A DNA stretch of 64,000 nucleotides, from positions 40,050,794 through 40,114,793 of the forward strand of contig NC_135180.1 in assembly GCF_041146795.1 (NCBI RefSeq), read 5' to 3'. This DNA comes from Maylandia zebra (taxonomy: Eukaryota; Chordata; Actinopteri; Cichliformes; Cichlidae). Below are positions 24,279 through 34,458 of the stretch, in pieces; within the stretch, counting starts at the first letter, position 1; every line of letters starts with the position of its first letter. Below the pieces are notes generated by a model, which saw nothing but the letters and a program-made list of their open reading frames with translations, had not been told where the DNA came from and searched no databases. Both the position numbers and the translations under genes were made by a program.

Positions 24279-24612
24279 AGTTTATTTTCACTCTGCTTTA
24301 CTGAGGAAGATGGAAATGCTCTGACAGCGATCACAAACAGGAAGTGCACACATCAGCCTCAAACATCCAGCTGTGGCGTGATCGCCGAAGGTCAGCGACG
24401 CCTCCAAGACTGTCACACCTGAACGAGCCACAAAACCTGAGGAGGAGGAAGAGGAGGAGTTAATCAGCAGCAGATGATGAAGAGTGAAATTCAGCGTGTA
24501 TGTGACGATTTCCTGTTCTCACCTGAAACTTGATGAAGGTCACAGGAAGTGTGCAGACCTCCTCATGTCCAGCAGCCTGGTGCTTGGCGCCCCCTGCAGG
24601 AAGTTCTGTCAG
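24279..24612 (-). other. Possible 3' end of an unidentified minus-strand transcript
   Basis: On the minus strand there is an acceptor (TTCCTGCAG at about 24601), a 71-base exon-like piece, and a donor TTTCAG/GTGAGA at about 24523. An acceptor after CCTCCTCCTCAG follows at about 24440, and an AATAAA-equivalent lies at 24278-24285. The borders look like two terminal exons, but the peptide (GAKHQAAGHEEVCTLPVTFI and onward) is not recognised. It may be a non-coding RNA or chance. Confidence 0.2.
24586..24600 (-). promoter_or_regulatory. CTCF-like motif (minus)
   Basis: The minus strand reads CCTGCAGGGGGCGCC, a close CTCF core match. Confidence 0.4.
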
Positions 24613-25125
24613 CGCTGTATTTTCTTTAGGTTTTGATTTTCTTGTCCAACGCTACAAAAATCAAAACCTAAAAAAACCACAGAGCCGCAGCAGCAGCACA
24701 GCGGCACCATGGGACACGCCCCTTCCTGTTTAGGAAAAAACAAACAAACCACACACTGGAGCTGTGTCCCAAAACGTTGGCTGCATCCTTCGGAGGCCGC
24801 ATTTGAAGGCTGATTACGTCACAGCCAGGCGATAAAGGCTGTCCCAATTCGTCGACTCCTTCAAATGCGGCCGACAGATACGCCCTTTATTTCCCCGAAT
24901 TTGAAGGATGGGTCGGGTGCGTCCTTCGTGGCCCACCATATCCCAGAATTCATAGCGCAGCTCAGCCAATTCCAGTTTCCAACAATGACAATTTACATAT
25001 TTTCGCGTGAATGCAGCTGTGTAACCTTCAAATATCTGCTCGGTTTATCAAGATATCACATATTTGCAAAAGTGCTCCGACGTTTTCAGAGACGTCTGCT
25101 ACCCACCAGCTCGATAGCTGACTGG

Positions 25126-26027
25126 TAGGGGTGCAACAATACACAAAATTCACGGTTCGATATTTTTTCGATACAAAAAATGTTCATACCTTTTTAATTT
25201 GACATTTATTAAAATTATAAATATATATTTTAACTCAAAAGTACAGTTTGATGGAGGAATCACTCATCTTTGGAAAAGAGAGTTTATTACAGAGAAATGG
25301 CTCTTTCAAAATAAAAGCTATACTATACGCTTCTTCTGGGCTATATTCTCAGCAGCATATTAAACATATCAGGTCCCCATAAGGAGAATCACGTGCTAAC
25401 AGCTGTCTAAATGACTCGGCTAAAGTTTGTAGCATGCTTGTTGTTTTTGTCTGCTTCCACTTGTCTTTGCACTAGGATGATGTCGGAGTAAATGTGCAGT
25501 CATATTCGTTGTGTTCCCACTAGTGCTGTCAGCGTTAATCTGAAATGACGTTAAAGCCACAACACGGCAAATCTCCGTTAATGAGCTACCGCGGATCGCC
25601 CCGTGCGTGGGGCTAGACGACCAACACGTTAACGAGCTAACTGCACTAACGCACTAGTTCCCACCCATGTAATTGAGCATTGTGTGGCACATCCAACATA
25701 CTGTTTTACTTTAGTCCATGACGCGCTTACCTTCAGGGTCATACGTCACATGAAAACCAAAATCTGAATAAATTTGCCATGTTGCAATGAGCTTCGCTTC
25801 TGTGCTTGTGCTGCGCTCAGTGGATCTGCACTCGACAGTGCAGCCTAGGCGGAGTAGTCGAATGCAGATCCACTGAGCGCTCAAGACAGACAGCATAGTC
25901 AGAAGAAAAGTTGATAAAATAAAATAAAAAATTTTTTTAAATTTGTATTGTTCGATACATATGCGTACCAAACCGAAAGCACTGTATCGAACTGTTCAAT
26001 ATCCATACGAGTATCGTTGCACCCCTA
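25126..26027. mobile_element. hAT-type element nested in the outer transposon
   Basis: The termini TAGGGGTGCAACAATAC and GTATCGTTGCACCCCTA are inverted repeats typical of a fish hAT group, with matching subterminal CGGTTCGATA / TGTATCGAAC words. The flanking octamers CTGACTGG and CTAGCCGG agree at 5 of 8 positions, and all three differences are transitions, as expected of an aged duplication. A 23-bp inverted repeat with one mismatch lies inside at 25813-25835 and 25858-25880. Confidence 0.75.
25521..25656. mobile_element. 136-bp MITE, innermost of the nest, perfect 8-bp target duplication
   Basis: The element begins TAGTGCTGTCAGCGTTAA and ends ACTAACGCACTA. It is bracketed by identical GTTCCCAC octamers at 25513-25520 and 25657-25664, a hAT-type signature. 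It contains no coding capacity. Confidence 0.88.
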
Positions 26028-26770
26028 CTAGCCGGGGTTCAATGGTCACTCGAGCTGGCGAGGGCAGCGGATCCCCGCTGTCTTTCGCTACTCAGGTTAA
26101 ACGTGATATTTAAGTCACTCGGATAACTTAAATCGTAAAAGTAAATCGGTTTGGCTGAGATCAAAGTTATTAGATTAGATTAAATAAAACTTTATTAATC
26201 CATCGGGTGGGTTCCTCCAGGATTTTCACACAGCTGAATAAACGTCAAACAGAAAACTGATTAAACAGAAGTGTGAGACGGTCGAGAGTTTACTCCAGTG
26301 TCCTGTTATATTTAGATAGCACGGAGCAGACGGCCAAGTTCATTAAACCCCACCCAGACAGCGATGACGCAAATCTGAAGGCTGGACCGTCCAATTTCAC
26401 AACCTCGCTCTTCCGGCCTTCTCGGTCTTCAAAGGACCCGGCCCACGTAGACCGCAAAGGCCGGGTCCTCAGGAGGACGCAGCCTACGCTTTGGGACACA
26501 GCTTGGGTCACAGAAACACTGCTGAGGTAATACCTGAAATCACACTTTACCCTCCCCCGCAGCCACACCTCCAAACACGTCGGTCAGCGCCGCAGTTTTC
26601 GGTCACGCCCTCCCTTAAAGAGGAAATGTCCTCCAGCCCCGATCTGCCATGATTCCTGACGGCATCCGTGCAGCGATGCAGGAATGTGGTCAGAGCTCGC
26701 GACCACTCGCTCGATGTCAGAAACACTCAGTAATAAAAGGTCAGAGCAGCGTGCCAAAAACTCAGTGTCT

Positions 26771-26804
26771 CCACAGGTCACGTCTCCACAGACGTGACCT
26801 GTGG
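26771..26804. repeat. Perfect 15-bp inverted repeat, loop 4
   Basis: CCACAGGTCACGTCT pairs exactly with 26790-26804 around a CCAC loop. Each arm holds an AGGTCA / TGACCT nuclear-receptor half-site and a CACGTC box. Confidence 0.95.
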
Positions 26805-26941
26805 AGCTGAGCGGCGGGTTTTACCGCACGGTCGCCGGGTTGGCGTCGCTACGTCAGTCCTCAGGTGGTTGAACAGGACAGGTGAGCACTCTGGGGTTCC
26901 TGTTCCTGTCACCTGCACCTGACTGTATCCAGATATCAAAC

Positions 26942-27235
26942 ATGGCCGACACCGCGATGATCGTTACAGACCCTGATGCACACGCACAGTTGAGCCAACA
27001 TCGTAAAAAAAGCTCTCCGTCATCTGAGACTGCCTCCTCAGCCTGAACACGAGGTGATCGGGGTCGTCCGGGTCAGAGTGCGCTACGTGTTTGATCCACT
27101 AACGTCCACGCCGCTGCCGCTCCAGCTGTTCGAACGCTGCGCTCAGACGTCTCCATTATACCCGAGGTCCTGACGGGCCTGTCGGAGCAGACGCTGTGCA
27201 TCGGCTGGAGGTTGGACCAGCGAGCTCACCTGTGA
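26942..27235 (+). pseudogene. Orphan protein-like stretch, frame-broken, unidentified
   Basis: A start in good context (AACATGGCCG) opens MADTAMIVTDPDAHAQLSQH. After a seven-A run the sense continues in another frame as KKALRHLRLPPQPEHEVIGV then VRVRYVFDPLTSTPLPLQLF, and in a third frame as DVSIIPEVLTGLSEQTLCIG then WRLDQRAHL. The last codons overlap a CCT/GTGAGC donor-like site. The composition looks like a real protein exon with two frame slips, but I do not recognise the family. It could be a decayed gene or a chance CpG-rich stretch. Confidence 0.25.
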
Positions 27236-27419
27236 GCCCGGCGTCACTCACTGAGCTTTCCATCAGCGCCGCAGCCCTGCTGCTGTTGCCTAGCAACAGG
27301 CTCCCTCTGCATGTCTGCAGGACCGAAGGAAGCTGCAGAGCGTCACGTTCAGCACGCAGCTCTGCAACGGCGGTGGGAGAGCACCTGCCTCAGGGCTCCA
27401 TCGCATTTTTTAATCACTA

Positions 27420-27505
27420 GGGTTTGAGAGTAACGAAATTTCTATTCTCTGTATGTCCTGTACATGTGGCAGAATTGACAAATAAAGTTGACTTGACTTG
27501 ATCAC
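27420..27505 (+). mobile_element. LINE 3' end fragment
   Basis: GTACATGTGGCAGAATTGAC followed by AAATAAAGTTGACTTGACTTGA is an L2/Rex1-type 3' terminus with tandem TTGAC units. Confidence 0.6.
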
Positions 27506-27509
27506 CATC

Positions 27510-28820
27510 GAACAGCACAGCACACCGTGTGACTCCACACTGCCTCTGATTGGTCCAGGAGAGTCGTGGTGCAACCGTGAGATCAGAGTTTAAATCTAAA
27601 CGATCAGCTTCACATCGAAGCAGCCCCGCCTCCTGACGCAGACTCAGCATCCAAAAAGAGAGTGAAGCGAGGCTGCGGTAACCACGGGAAACAGCCGACG
27701 GTACAACGAGCTTCCTCCACTCACCGTCATCAGACAGATGGCTGGATTCGAGATTAAATGGAAAGCTGAACCTCGGAATGCTTCAGTGACAGCGCTGCAG
27801 AGGGCAATCACAGGAAGCAGCGTTTGGTGCAGCGTCTCACCTTTGACCCCAGCTGACCGTCACAGATTAGGTTCATTCTGCATTTACAGCTACTGACGAG
27901 CTGTCACATGACCAGGTGTTCCTGGTTTCAGTTCTGGGCCGGATCGATCAGTAATCAATCAACATTAATGAATCTGTATGGATGACCTCAGCGGGCTCGC
28001 TGCGTTACATCCTGTATGGGTGTGGAAACACTCCAACATCTTTACCATGGAAACACGTTTCCATGGTTACTGCTGGAGGATGAACAGTGAGGGCCGTTTA
28101 AGACTTTTCTACTCTGGGATCTATATGACATCATAAGCACCATACAGATGCCTGTGAGGGTCAGCCAATCAGAAGCCAGCTGTCTAAAAGGGGAGGGGCT
28201 ACAGTAACTTCGGAGTATGACTTCGAGCCCTGAATCATGCTAGGTTGCCCTGAGTAAAAGATTCTGAGCATGCTGTCATGGTGACAAGCTCTGGAGATCA
28301 ACACCTCCCCCGCAATCGTGGATGAGGAGCTGACACCGTCAGTCAGAGCCAATCATAACGGAGAGTTGCAGCTGCACAGACAAGAACAGGGCGCAAGTTA
28401 TTACAGGCAGCGCCTGGGAAACACTTCACATAGCAGAGGGCACTGTTCCCGACTCGGAAAACTCCATTCCTCCTGGTCGTTGAGCTATCGATCCCGCTTA
28501 TCGGTTCTTGCACTCGTGCTATGATCAGCTGATTTTAGTTGGCGTGTCGGAGGAGGAAAACGGCGGTGCAGTCTCCAGCGTGGATATGCACGTCACTTTT
28601 ATTTTATTGCACAAAAGGGCGAGATACAAACTGCAGTCTGCTGCTAACACAACTTCACTCTTTACAAGCAACTGCACAGACAGCATGTTAATGCTGAGCT
28701 AGCCAAGAACCCAGAGTGCACCAGGTAACAAACAGATGAGCCGTCAGGCTGCAGCCTCCTCTACCTGTTCAGAATCACCGTGGCGACCGCTTTTTGTGCT
28801 GGTTTTCATTTTTGCGTTGT
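27510..28820. other. Intergenic, no gene seen
   Basis: No recognisable exon or complete repeat. Short frames at 28318-28524 and 28508-28702 have no family features. Confidence 0.4.
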
Positions 28821-28827
28821 ACCAAGA

Positions 28828-29020
28828 CAGGGGTGAGCAACTCCAGGCCTCGAGGGCCGGTGTCCACGATCCAACACAGCTGATTCAAATGGCTAAATGA
28901 CCTCCTCAACCTGTCTTGTAGTTCTCCAGGGGCCGGGTAATTAACTAATCATTTGATTCAGGTGTGATATCTAAAACCTGCAGGACACCGGCACTCGAGG
29001 CCTGGAGTTGCCCACCCCTG
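28828..29020. mobile_element. hAT-type MITE with 8-bp target duplication
   Basis: CAGGGGTGAGCAACTCCAGG at the left is mirrored by CCTGGAGTTGCCCACCCCTG at the right. Flanking octamers TACCAAGA (28820-28827) and TACTAAGA (29021-29028) differ at one base. The interior (CACAGCTGATTCAAATG, TTGTAGTTCTCCAG) is shared with 17638-17862. Confidence 0.9.
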
Positions 29021-29869
29021 TACTAAGAAAAAGACCTGAGAGAGGTGCGTGCTGCTATGTGGGGCTGTAGCCTCATGGTTATATCGTTAGATGGTGATTA
29101 TAAGCGCTTCAGATCATTTTACAGAGGAACATGAAAGTAACGAATAGTAGAACGAAGTGTTCTGTGTAATATGTTACCGAGTACAAAGAAGAAGGAAACC
29201 TCAGCACGCTCAAACATGCGACCCACAGCGTGTGATTCATTTACATGACTGTAATGTCTTAGTGATGCTGGTGAAAAACAATCCATAAGAGAATCAATAC
29301 TGGAATCGCTAAATTCCTATCAGTTCCCATCCCTGGCCAGCTGATGACATAATGTTAAACTGCAACATGAAATGTGGACCTCGGCATCCATGCACAGAAA
29401 CATCGCTCAGCTGGAAATGAATCCGCAGTAATCCTTATGACAGGCAGGCAGCTGAACACTCTGAAATCTGACTGTCAGAGCAGCACCTGAACAGAGCGTC
29501 GTAAATAAAGCAGAGTCCATCATTATTTTAATTTCACAGCTGTCAGTTTACCTTCTTATAAATATACATCATCTTTTCTAAAGAAAGCTCGTTTGTATAA
29601 ATATGAAGATGCATTTGTGGTTTCCCTGTAAACGTCAAGCTACACCACTCCGTGCGGATGCTTCAGATTATAAAGATGAAGCGTTTAAATGCTGGCGGAC
29701 ATGTTCTCCCCTTTTATTGTTTCATATGACATATTTATTTTAATCGTAGACACGAAAAGGCGTTTTGATATTCACATATGTGCACACAACAAGAACATCT
29801 CCACACTGAAGGTTAAAATGTACGCTGACAGCCTGCAGTTACCCGCTGATAAACCTTAAAAGGGGCGCA

Positions 29870-30810
29870 CTCCGAACTCCATTGAAGAAATCTCCGTTTT
29901 AACGTTGGTGTTAAATTTCCCGGGATGGCGAAGGAAACCCTTCAGATCGTTTAGCGGCCGGTAACGGCAGGCTGTGCCGCTGTTTTCGGCAGCCTCGTGT
30001 GTCCCCCCAGTTATTTGTACCTGGACGGGAGGACTGATGTTTCTACCCAGTCACGTAGGTTTCGGCGCCGCTCACGAGAATGGTATTTATCGACGACAGC
30101 GACACATAAAAACGCTAAAAAGGTTCGTTTGTCTTACACGAAGCTTCCTTATGGGTGAGCCGAATTGAAGGGCGGCTCCTCGGCTCTCACTGTGGACAGT
30201 ACACCGCAGCTCAGGCGGGAAAGACGGGAGCGGTCAGCGCCAGGAGCGAAAACCGGGATTTCTGACGGCTGCTTCGGAGCTAGCCGTTAGCAGCTGCTGC
30301 TAGCGCTGCCGCAGCGGTCAGCCACCGCTGCTGCAGTGCGGACGGACGGACTCACGGGCAGAGCGCGGACCGCTGCCGGTGTTCCCCGGCCCCGCGGACA
30401 GGCCGCTGGCTCCCGGCGAGGATTCCTCCTGGACCGCGAGCCTCACCGTCGATCCATCGGGGCGTCAGGACCGGACCCTCCGTCTTCACCGTTCGGTGCC
30501 AAGATGTCTGCGCCGCGGCGGAGCTCCGCGTAAGCTGACGGAGCCCCGCCGGCCGCGTCCCACTCAGAGCACCGCCTTCCTCCCCCGGGACACTCCCTGC
30601 CCTGCGGGACCCCAGCGGCTCCCTGTGCCAGCGGCCCGGGGCCTGGTGTCGGTGTGGTTCGAACACCGGCGCGTCCCGGACCCCGCCGTGCCCGCTCCCG
30701 GAGCCCGAGGCGGCAGCTGAACGGTTTGGGACGCGTCCCAGCAGAAAAGAGCGAACCGTGAACGCGAGCCAGTGACGTCACCGTCCGGGCCCAGACATCA
30801 GGGGTCCCCA
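29870..30810 (+). promoter_or_regulatory. Strong CpG island, promoter of an unidentified transcript
   Basis: Dense CpG over about 900 bases, highest at 30180-30740, in an otherwise AT-rich intergenic region between mmp23b and dvl1. In fish such dense islands usually mark a promoter. Neither mmp23b nor dvl1 starts here: both are minus-strand genes with their own upstream segments. Confidence 0.55.
30504..30529 (+). CDS. Candidate tiny first coding exon (MSAPRRSS-), gene unknown
   Basis: Within the CpG island, ATG in good context (GCCAAGATGT) opens MSAPRRSS and meets a consensus donor, CCGC/GTAAGC, after 26 bases. No matching second exon was recognised before the dvl1 3' end, so this may be the first exon of a long-intron gene, a non-coding RNA, or chance. 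Confidence 0.2.
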
Positions 30811-30918
30811 AAGACCAAGGTTAGGCTTCAGGGTGACCGTGGGAGAACGTGTTCACCAGAGGCGGAGCCAGACATTTGAAACACCCGGGGCTTAGCCCTA
30901 AAGGGTAGTATGTATGTG

Positions 30919-30956
30919 GGATTTTTTTTTTTTTTTTTTTGGGGGGGGGGGGGGGT
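30919..30956 (+). repeat. Poly-T followed by poly-G
   Basis: About 19 T then 16 G in direct succession. Confidence 0.95.
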
Positions 30957-31144
30957 TTAGCAATGACTGAAAGATTAATTGGCTCTGTTTTGAGTTTTGT
31001 TAAAAAAAATGACTTCATATAGGGAAAAATATATATCACATGTGCAGGACACCTTAAACTAGTTTTTTAATTAAGCAGCGAGGCAGAACAAAGTCAGGGC
31101 TGTATCAAGACACAGGGACTAAACCCCAATTCAACCAGACCCAG

Positions 31145-31458
31145 AACTGATCCGGAATTAATAATGATAATGAATTGGATTTATATAGCGCTTTTCAAGG
31201 CACCCAAAGCGCTTTACAATGCCACTATTCAGTCACACACTGGTGGAGGCAGCTACAGTTGTAACCACAGCTGCCCTGGGGCAGACTGACAGAAGCGAGG
31301 CTGCCATATCGCACCATCAGCCCCTCTGGCCAACACCAGTAGGCAAGTAGGGTAAAGTGTCTTGCCCAAGGACACAACGACCAGGACAGAGAGCCCAGGG
31401 ATCGAACCGGCGACCTTCCGGTTACAGATGCGATTCCCAACCCCCTGAGCCACAGCCA
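31145..31458 (-). mobile_element. tRNA-derived SINE
   Basis: Read on the minus strand, the element starts near 31455 with a tRNA-like head. TGGCTCAGGGGGTTGG serves as box A and GGTTCGATCCC as box B, spaced as in a pol III promoter. It then runs through a body and ends in the fish SINE tail GCGCTATATAAATCCAATTC. A truncated relative lies at 59845-59945. Confidence 0.8.
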
Positions 31459-31459
31459 A

Positions 31460-34440
31460 GTGCAAAATCAGGACTACTGAGGACTTAACCAAGACAGAAC
31501 CAGAATCAGAACTAGATGATAGCAGCACTAAAAATCATCATAGACCTGCACTACACTTATTTTTTTAATTCTACCAAAGTTTATATAATTATTTAGCCTT
31601 GTTGTGCAAACAAGCTGCAGAACTTAATAAATATACACGAGGTACGAGATACATGAGGACCTGTGATACGCTGATACTTCTGGTAAACAACCATTTGACT
31701 AACATGTGAGTCTCACCTGCTCTTGTTCCCTCTCTTCCTCTTTGTGCTGACAATCATCAAATATACAGTTATACAGATATTTACAAACTCTTCAGATAAA
31801 AACACTTTTTTAATTGTAACATCAAATCAGACTAAATGTTTATTTTTTAGATAAATATAAAAACATATTTGTTAACTTTAAGAGTAAAGAGAGAAACTGT
31901 CTGTATTTCTTGTAAATGGCACCAAATTGTATTCAAACTGAGCCACACTTATGGAGCTCCACAGTTCTGTTCCTGGTGTTTGGTTGACATCTCTTGATGT
32001 TCCCATGTCACAGAAACAGCCTCTGTGTTTTGCCTTATATGCATCCACAGCTGTGCCACCAGTTTACTCACATGGACTCTACGAACCAATCAGAAGCTTC
32101 TTCAGCTCAGGATGGAATCGTCTGCAGTTTCTTATTAATTTACAATAAACTTAGTGTATATGTGCTCCTACATTTGATGAAAGTGATAAAAATAGAAGCT
32201 CTGTCTCTCTTTATTCTGACATTTAACTCATTCAAAAGATGTTTCAATATTTATCTAAAACAAAAGTTGACTCTAAATTGATGTTGTACAGTAAAAACTG
32301 TTCTTGTGTTTTCCATAAAGTGTAAATATCTGGTTTCAGCTGTGAATATCCTGCTGTGTATTGAAGTTCCTCTTGTTTTGCATAGAAATATACTGAACAA
32401 CATACAAAGCTTAATATATAAAATAACATCTGCCAGAGTTTTTTCTTTGAAAGAAGCTCCTTATGTCCATGCTTGTATATCAGTGCATTACTGAAACCAG
32501 TTTAGAGAGTTTATTTAGCCGTGGAGGGAAACAACTGAAAATATGAAATGAACACACGTAAGCTGAGACTCTCTAAAGAAACAGCTTTGTTGTTGTTCGG
32601 CTTTTCATTTCGCCATTTGTTGATTCACTTGAAGAACAAGTAACGTAATATGGGTCAAGTGATCAGTTTGATATCAATCTTTAGTGATGCACCGTCATAT
32701 TTACATTATCTGTACAGTACGAATGATTTGCTTTGGTACCTGCTCAAACTTCAGCTCTCCTCTGTCTGCGCTTCTCTAACAGCGCACTCACAGGCAGCAG
32801 CTGCCCCGCCCCGGTTAGTGCCTGAGCTCGGATCATACCAATATCAGGGGGGATTCACGCACAGTCGTAAATTCCCACAGTGTGCACTATGTGCTTCGAA
32901 TATTGTGTGTACTTTTTGTTTTATACAGTTGTCAGCCAGACATCTAACTATGAAGAAATTACACTCCAAAAGACCCCGGGCTTCTGACAAAACAACCCGG
33001 GCTTAAGCCCGCCCCGCTCCACCACTGGTGTTCACTACAACGCAGTAATGAAAGAGGCGTGTTTTGTTTCTGAGTGGAAAAGTTCAGATTGAAGCTCTTC
33101 GGGGTCACCTGACACAATTCTCTGTTTTTACATGTTCTAGATTGTTTTTTCAAATAATAAGATAACCTTTATTGGTCACACACGTGGAAAATATTTCCTA
33201 GTCTTTGACTTTTACACTACCGGTATAAATGAATAAGTTACTTTATTATTTTTATTCATGTGGATATTGAACATGTATGTCTATAAATGCACATCACATG
33301 AAAAATAACACGTTTATTTTGTTTTAAAAATAAACTTGTGATATTTATGTCATATGCACTATATCCACATGAATAAAAAATAACAAAACAATTCTGACCA
33401 GCTCTGCCCTACATTATACATGCTTCCCTTAGGCAGTATCATCAGAAGACATAGCATACATTTTCACCCAGCTCTATCTGTCCATGAAGCCAGGTAACAC
33501 ACACTGGTATCTAACCAGATTCTTACTCTGGGTGGTGTTCACCTGTCTCACAGAGCCTTCACGGCCCATGAGGCCTCTGTGTTTTGTAGTTTTTGTCCAG
33601 CGCCACCCATCGTTCAAACAGCCTACTGTAATCAGCTCAGCGTGCAGATCGGAGAGAAGCATTTCACACATTTCAAAGACTTTTATTGTTTTAAACAACT
33701 CAAATGTCTGCAGAGGACACACAGCGTTTCTCTGAAAGCTGTGATGGAGCAAGAAGGACCATCCTCCGACCATGTTGCTGGTTTCACTGGGTTTTTATTT
33801 CTTTCAGGTTTGGTGTTTATGCTTTTCTATACTTTCAAACGTCTCATTCACTCTGCTGTCACTAATAAACAAGTGACCCGAAGACACGAGCAGCTGAAGT
33901 GTGCGCAGGAAACCGGGTCAGCACGGACTCGAGGAACCGTCAGTGAGCTGAACCTGCTGGACCTGCTGGACCTGCAGGCCTGCGGACGACAGCCGGGTTG
34001 GCAGGGCGTATCTGCAGTTAGTTCCCGTTTCCTCTCGCTGACCTGAACCTGCTTCTGCTTCCGGTTTGGATCTCCTGTCGAGCCCAACCCGGCACACGAT
34101 TCAACATCCAGCAACTTCTGGAGACGAAGCTCAGCTTTCCCTCTGCGACATCCTCACGGACAGGAACCAGAGAACCCCGCGTCGATGGAGAACAGAAGAG
34201 CCTCAGAGCGAGGTCCTGACGTGATAACGGATCAAATCAAACGCTCCCGGCCTCTGAGCTGCTCCGATCTTCAAACACGTGAGGATGGCGGGTTGGACAG
34301 TGCTGGAGGCAGGTGAGGTCAAAGGTGTGCCACTTCACAGTGGAGGTTCATAAATAAAATCTAAATATGACGAAGAGCAAACTTTCCTGAATCAGCTTCA
34401 TTCAAACTACGAACTCAACAGTTTATAATCACGGAAACGT
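31460..34440. other. Intergenic region between CpG island and dvl1 3' end
   Basis: AT-rich sequence with no confirmed exon. A plus frame at 33744-34046 could encode a small protein with one membrane-like stretch (GFTGFLFLSGLVFMLFYTF) but has no other support. A minus AATAAA equivalent at 33794-33799 could serve dvl1. Confidence 0.35.
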
Positions 34441-34458
34441 TTCCAGTTCCCAATGTGA

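Larger units (their letters stand above)
24760..26503. mobile_element. Outer DNA transposon of a three-level nest
   Basis: Left end AGCTGTGTCCCAAAACGT and the complement of right end ACGCTTTGGGACACAGCT form inverted repeats of about 25 bp with two mismatches. Internal blocks match the copies at 5025-5570 and 55283-56847, so this is a family present at least three times here. There is no transposase frame, so it is non-autonomous. Superfamily is uncertain; the 55283 copy shows a 3-bp duplication, which would suit a PIF/Harbinger-type element. Confidence 0.75.

Noticed and set aside
26290-26574. 94-codon minus frame and its plus-strand partner at 26273-26530
   Set aside because: They overlap the inverted end of the DNA transposon at 24760-26503 and show no domain.
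30352-30811. Long overlapping frames in the CpG island (104 to 122 codons)
   Set aside because: GC-rich DNA has few stops on either strand. The peptides are Arg/Pro/Gly-rich with no motif.
33744-34046. Plus frame with a membrane-like stretch (FLFLSGLVFMLFYTF)
   Set aside because: No conserved features, no promoter or poly(A) context, ends in repetitive LLDLLDLQ text. Kept only as a note in the intergenic entry.
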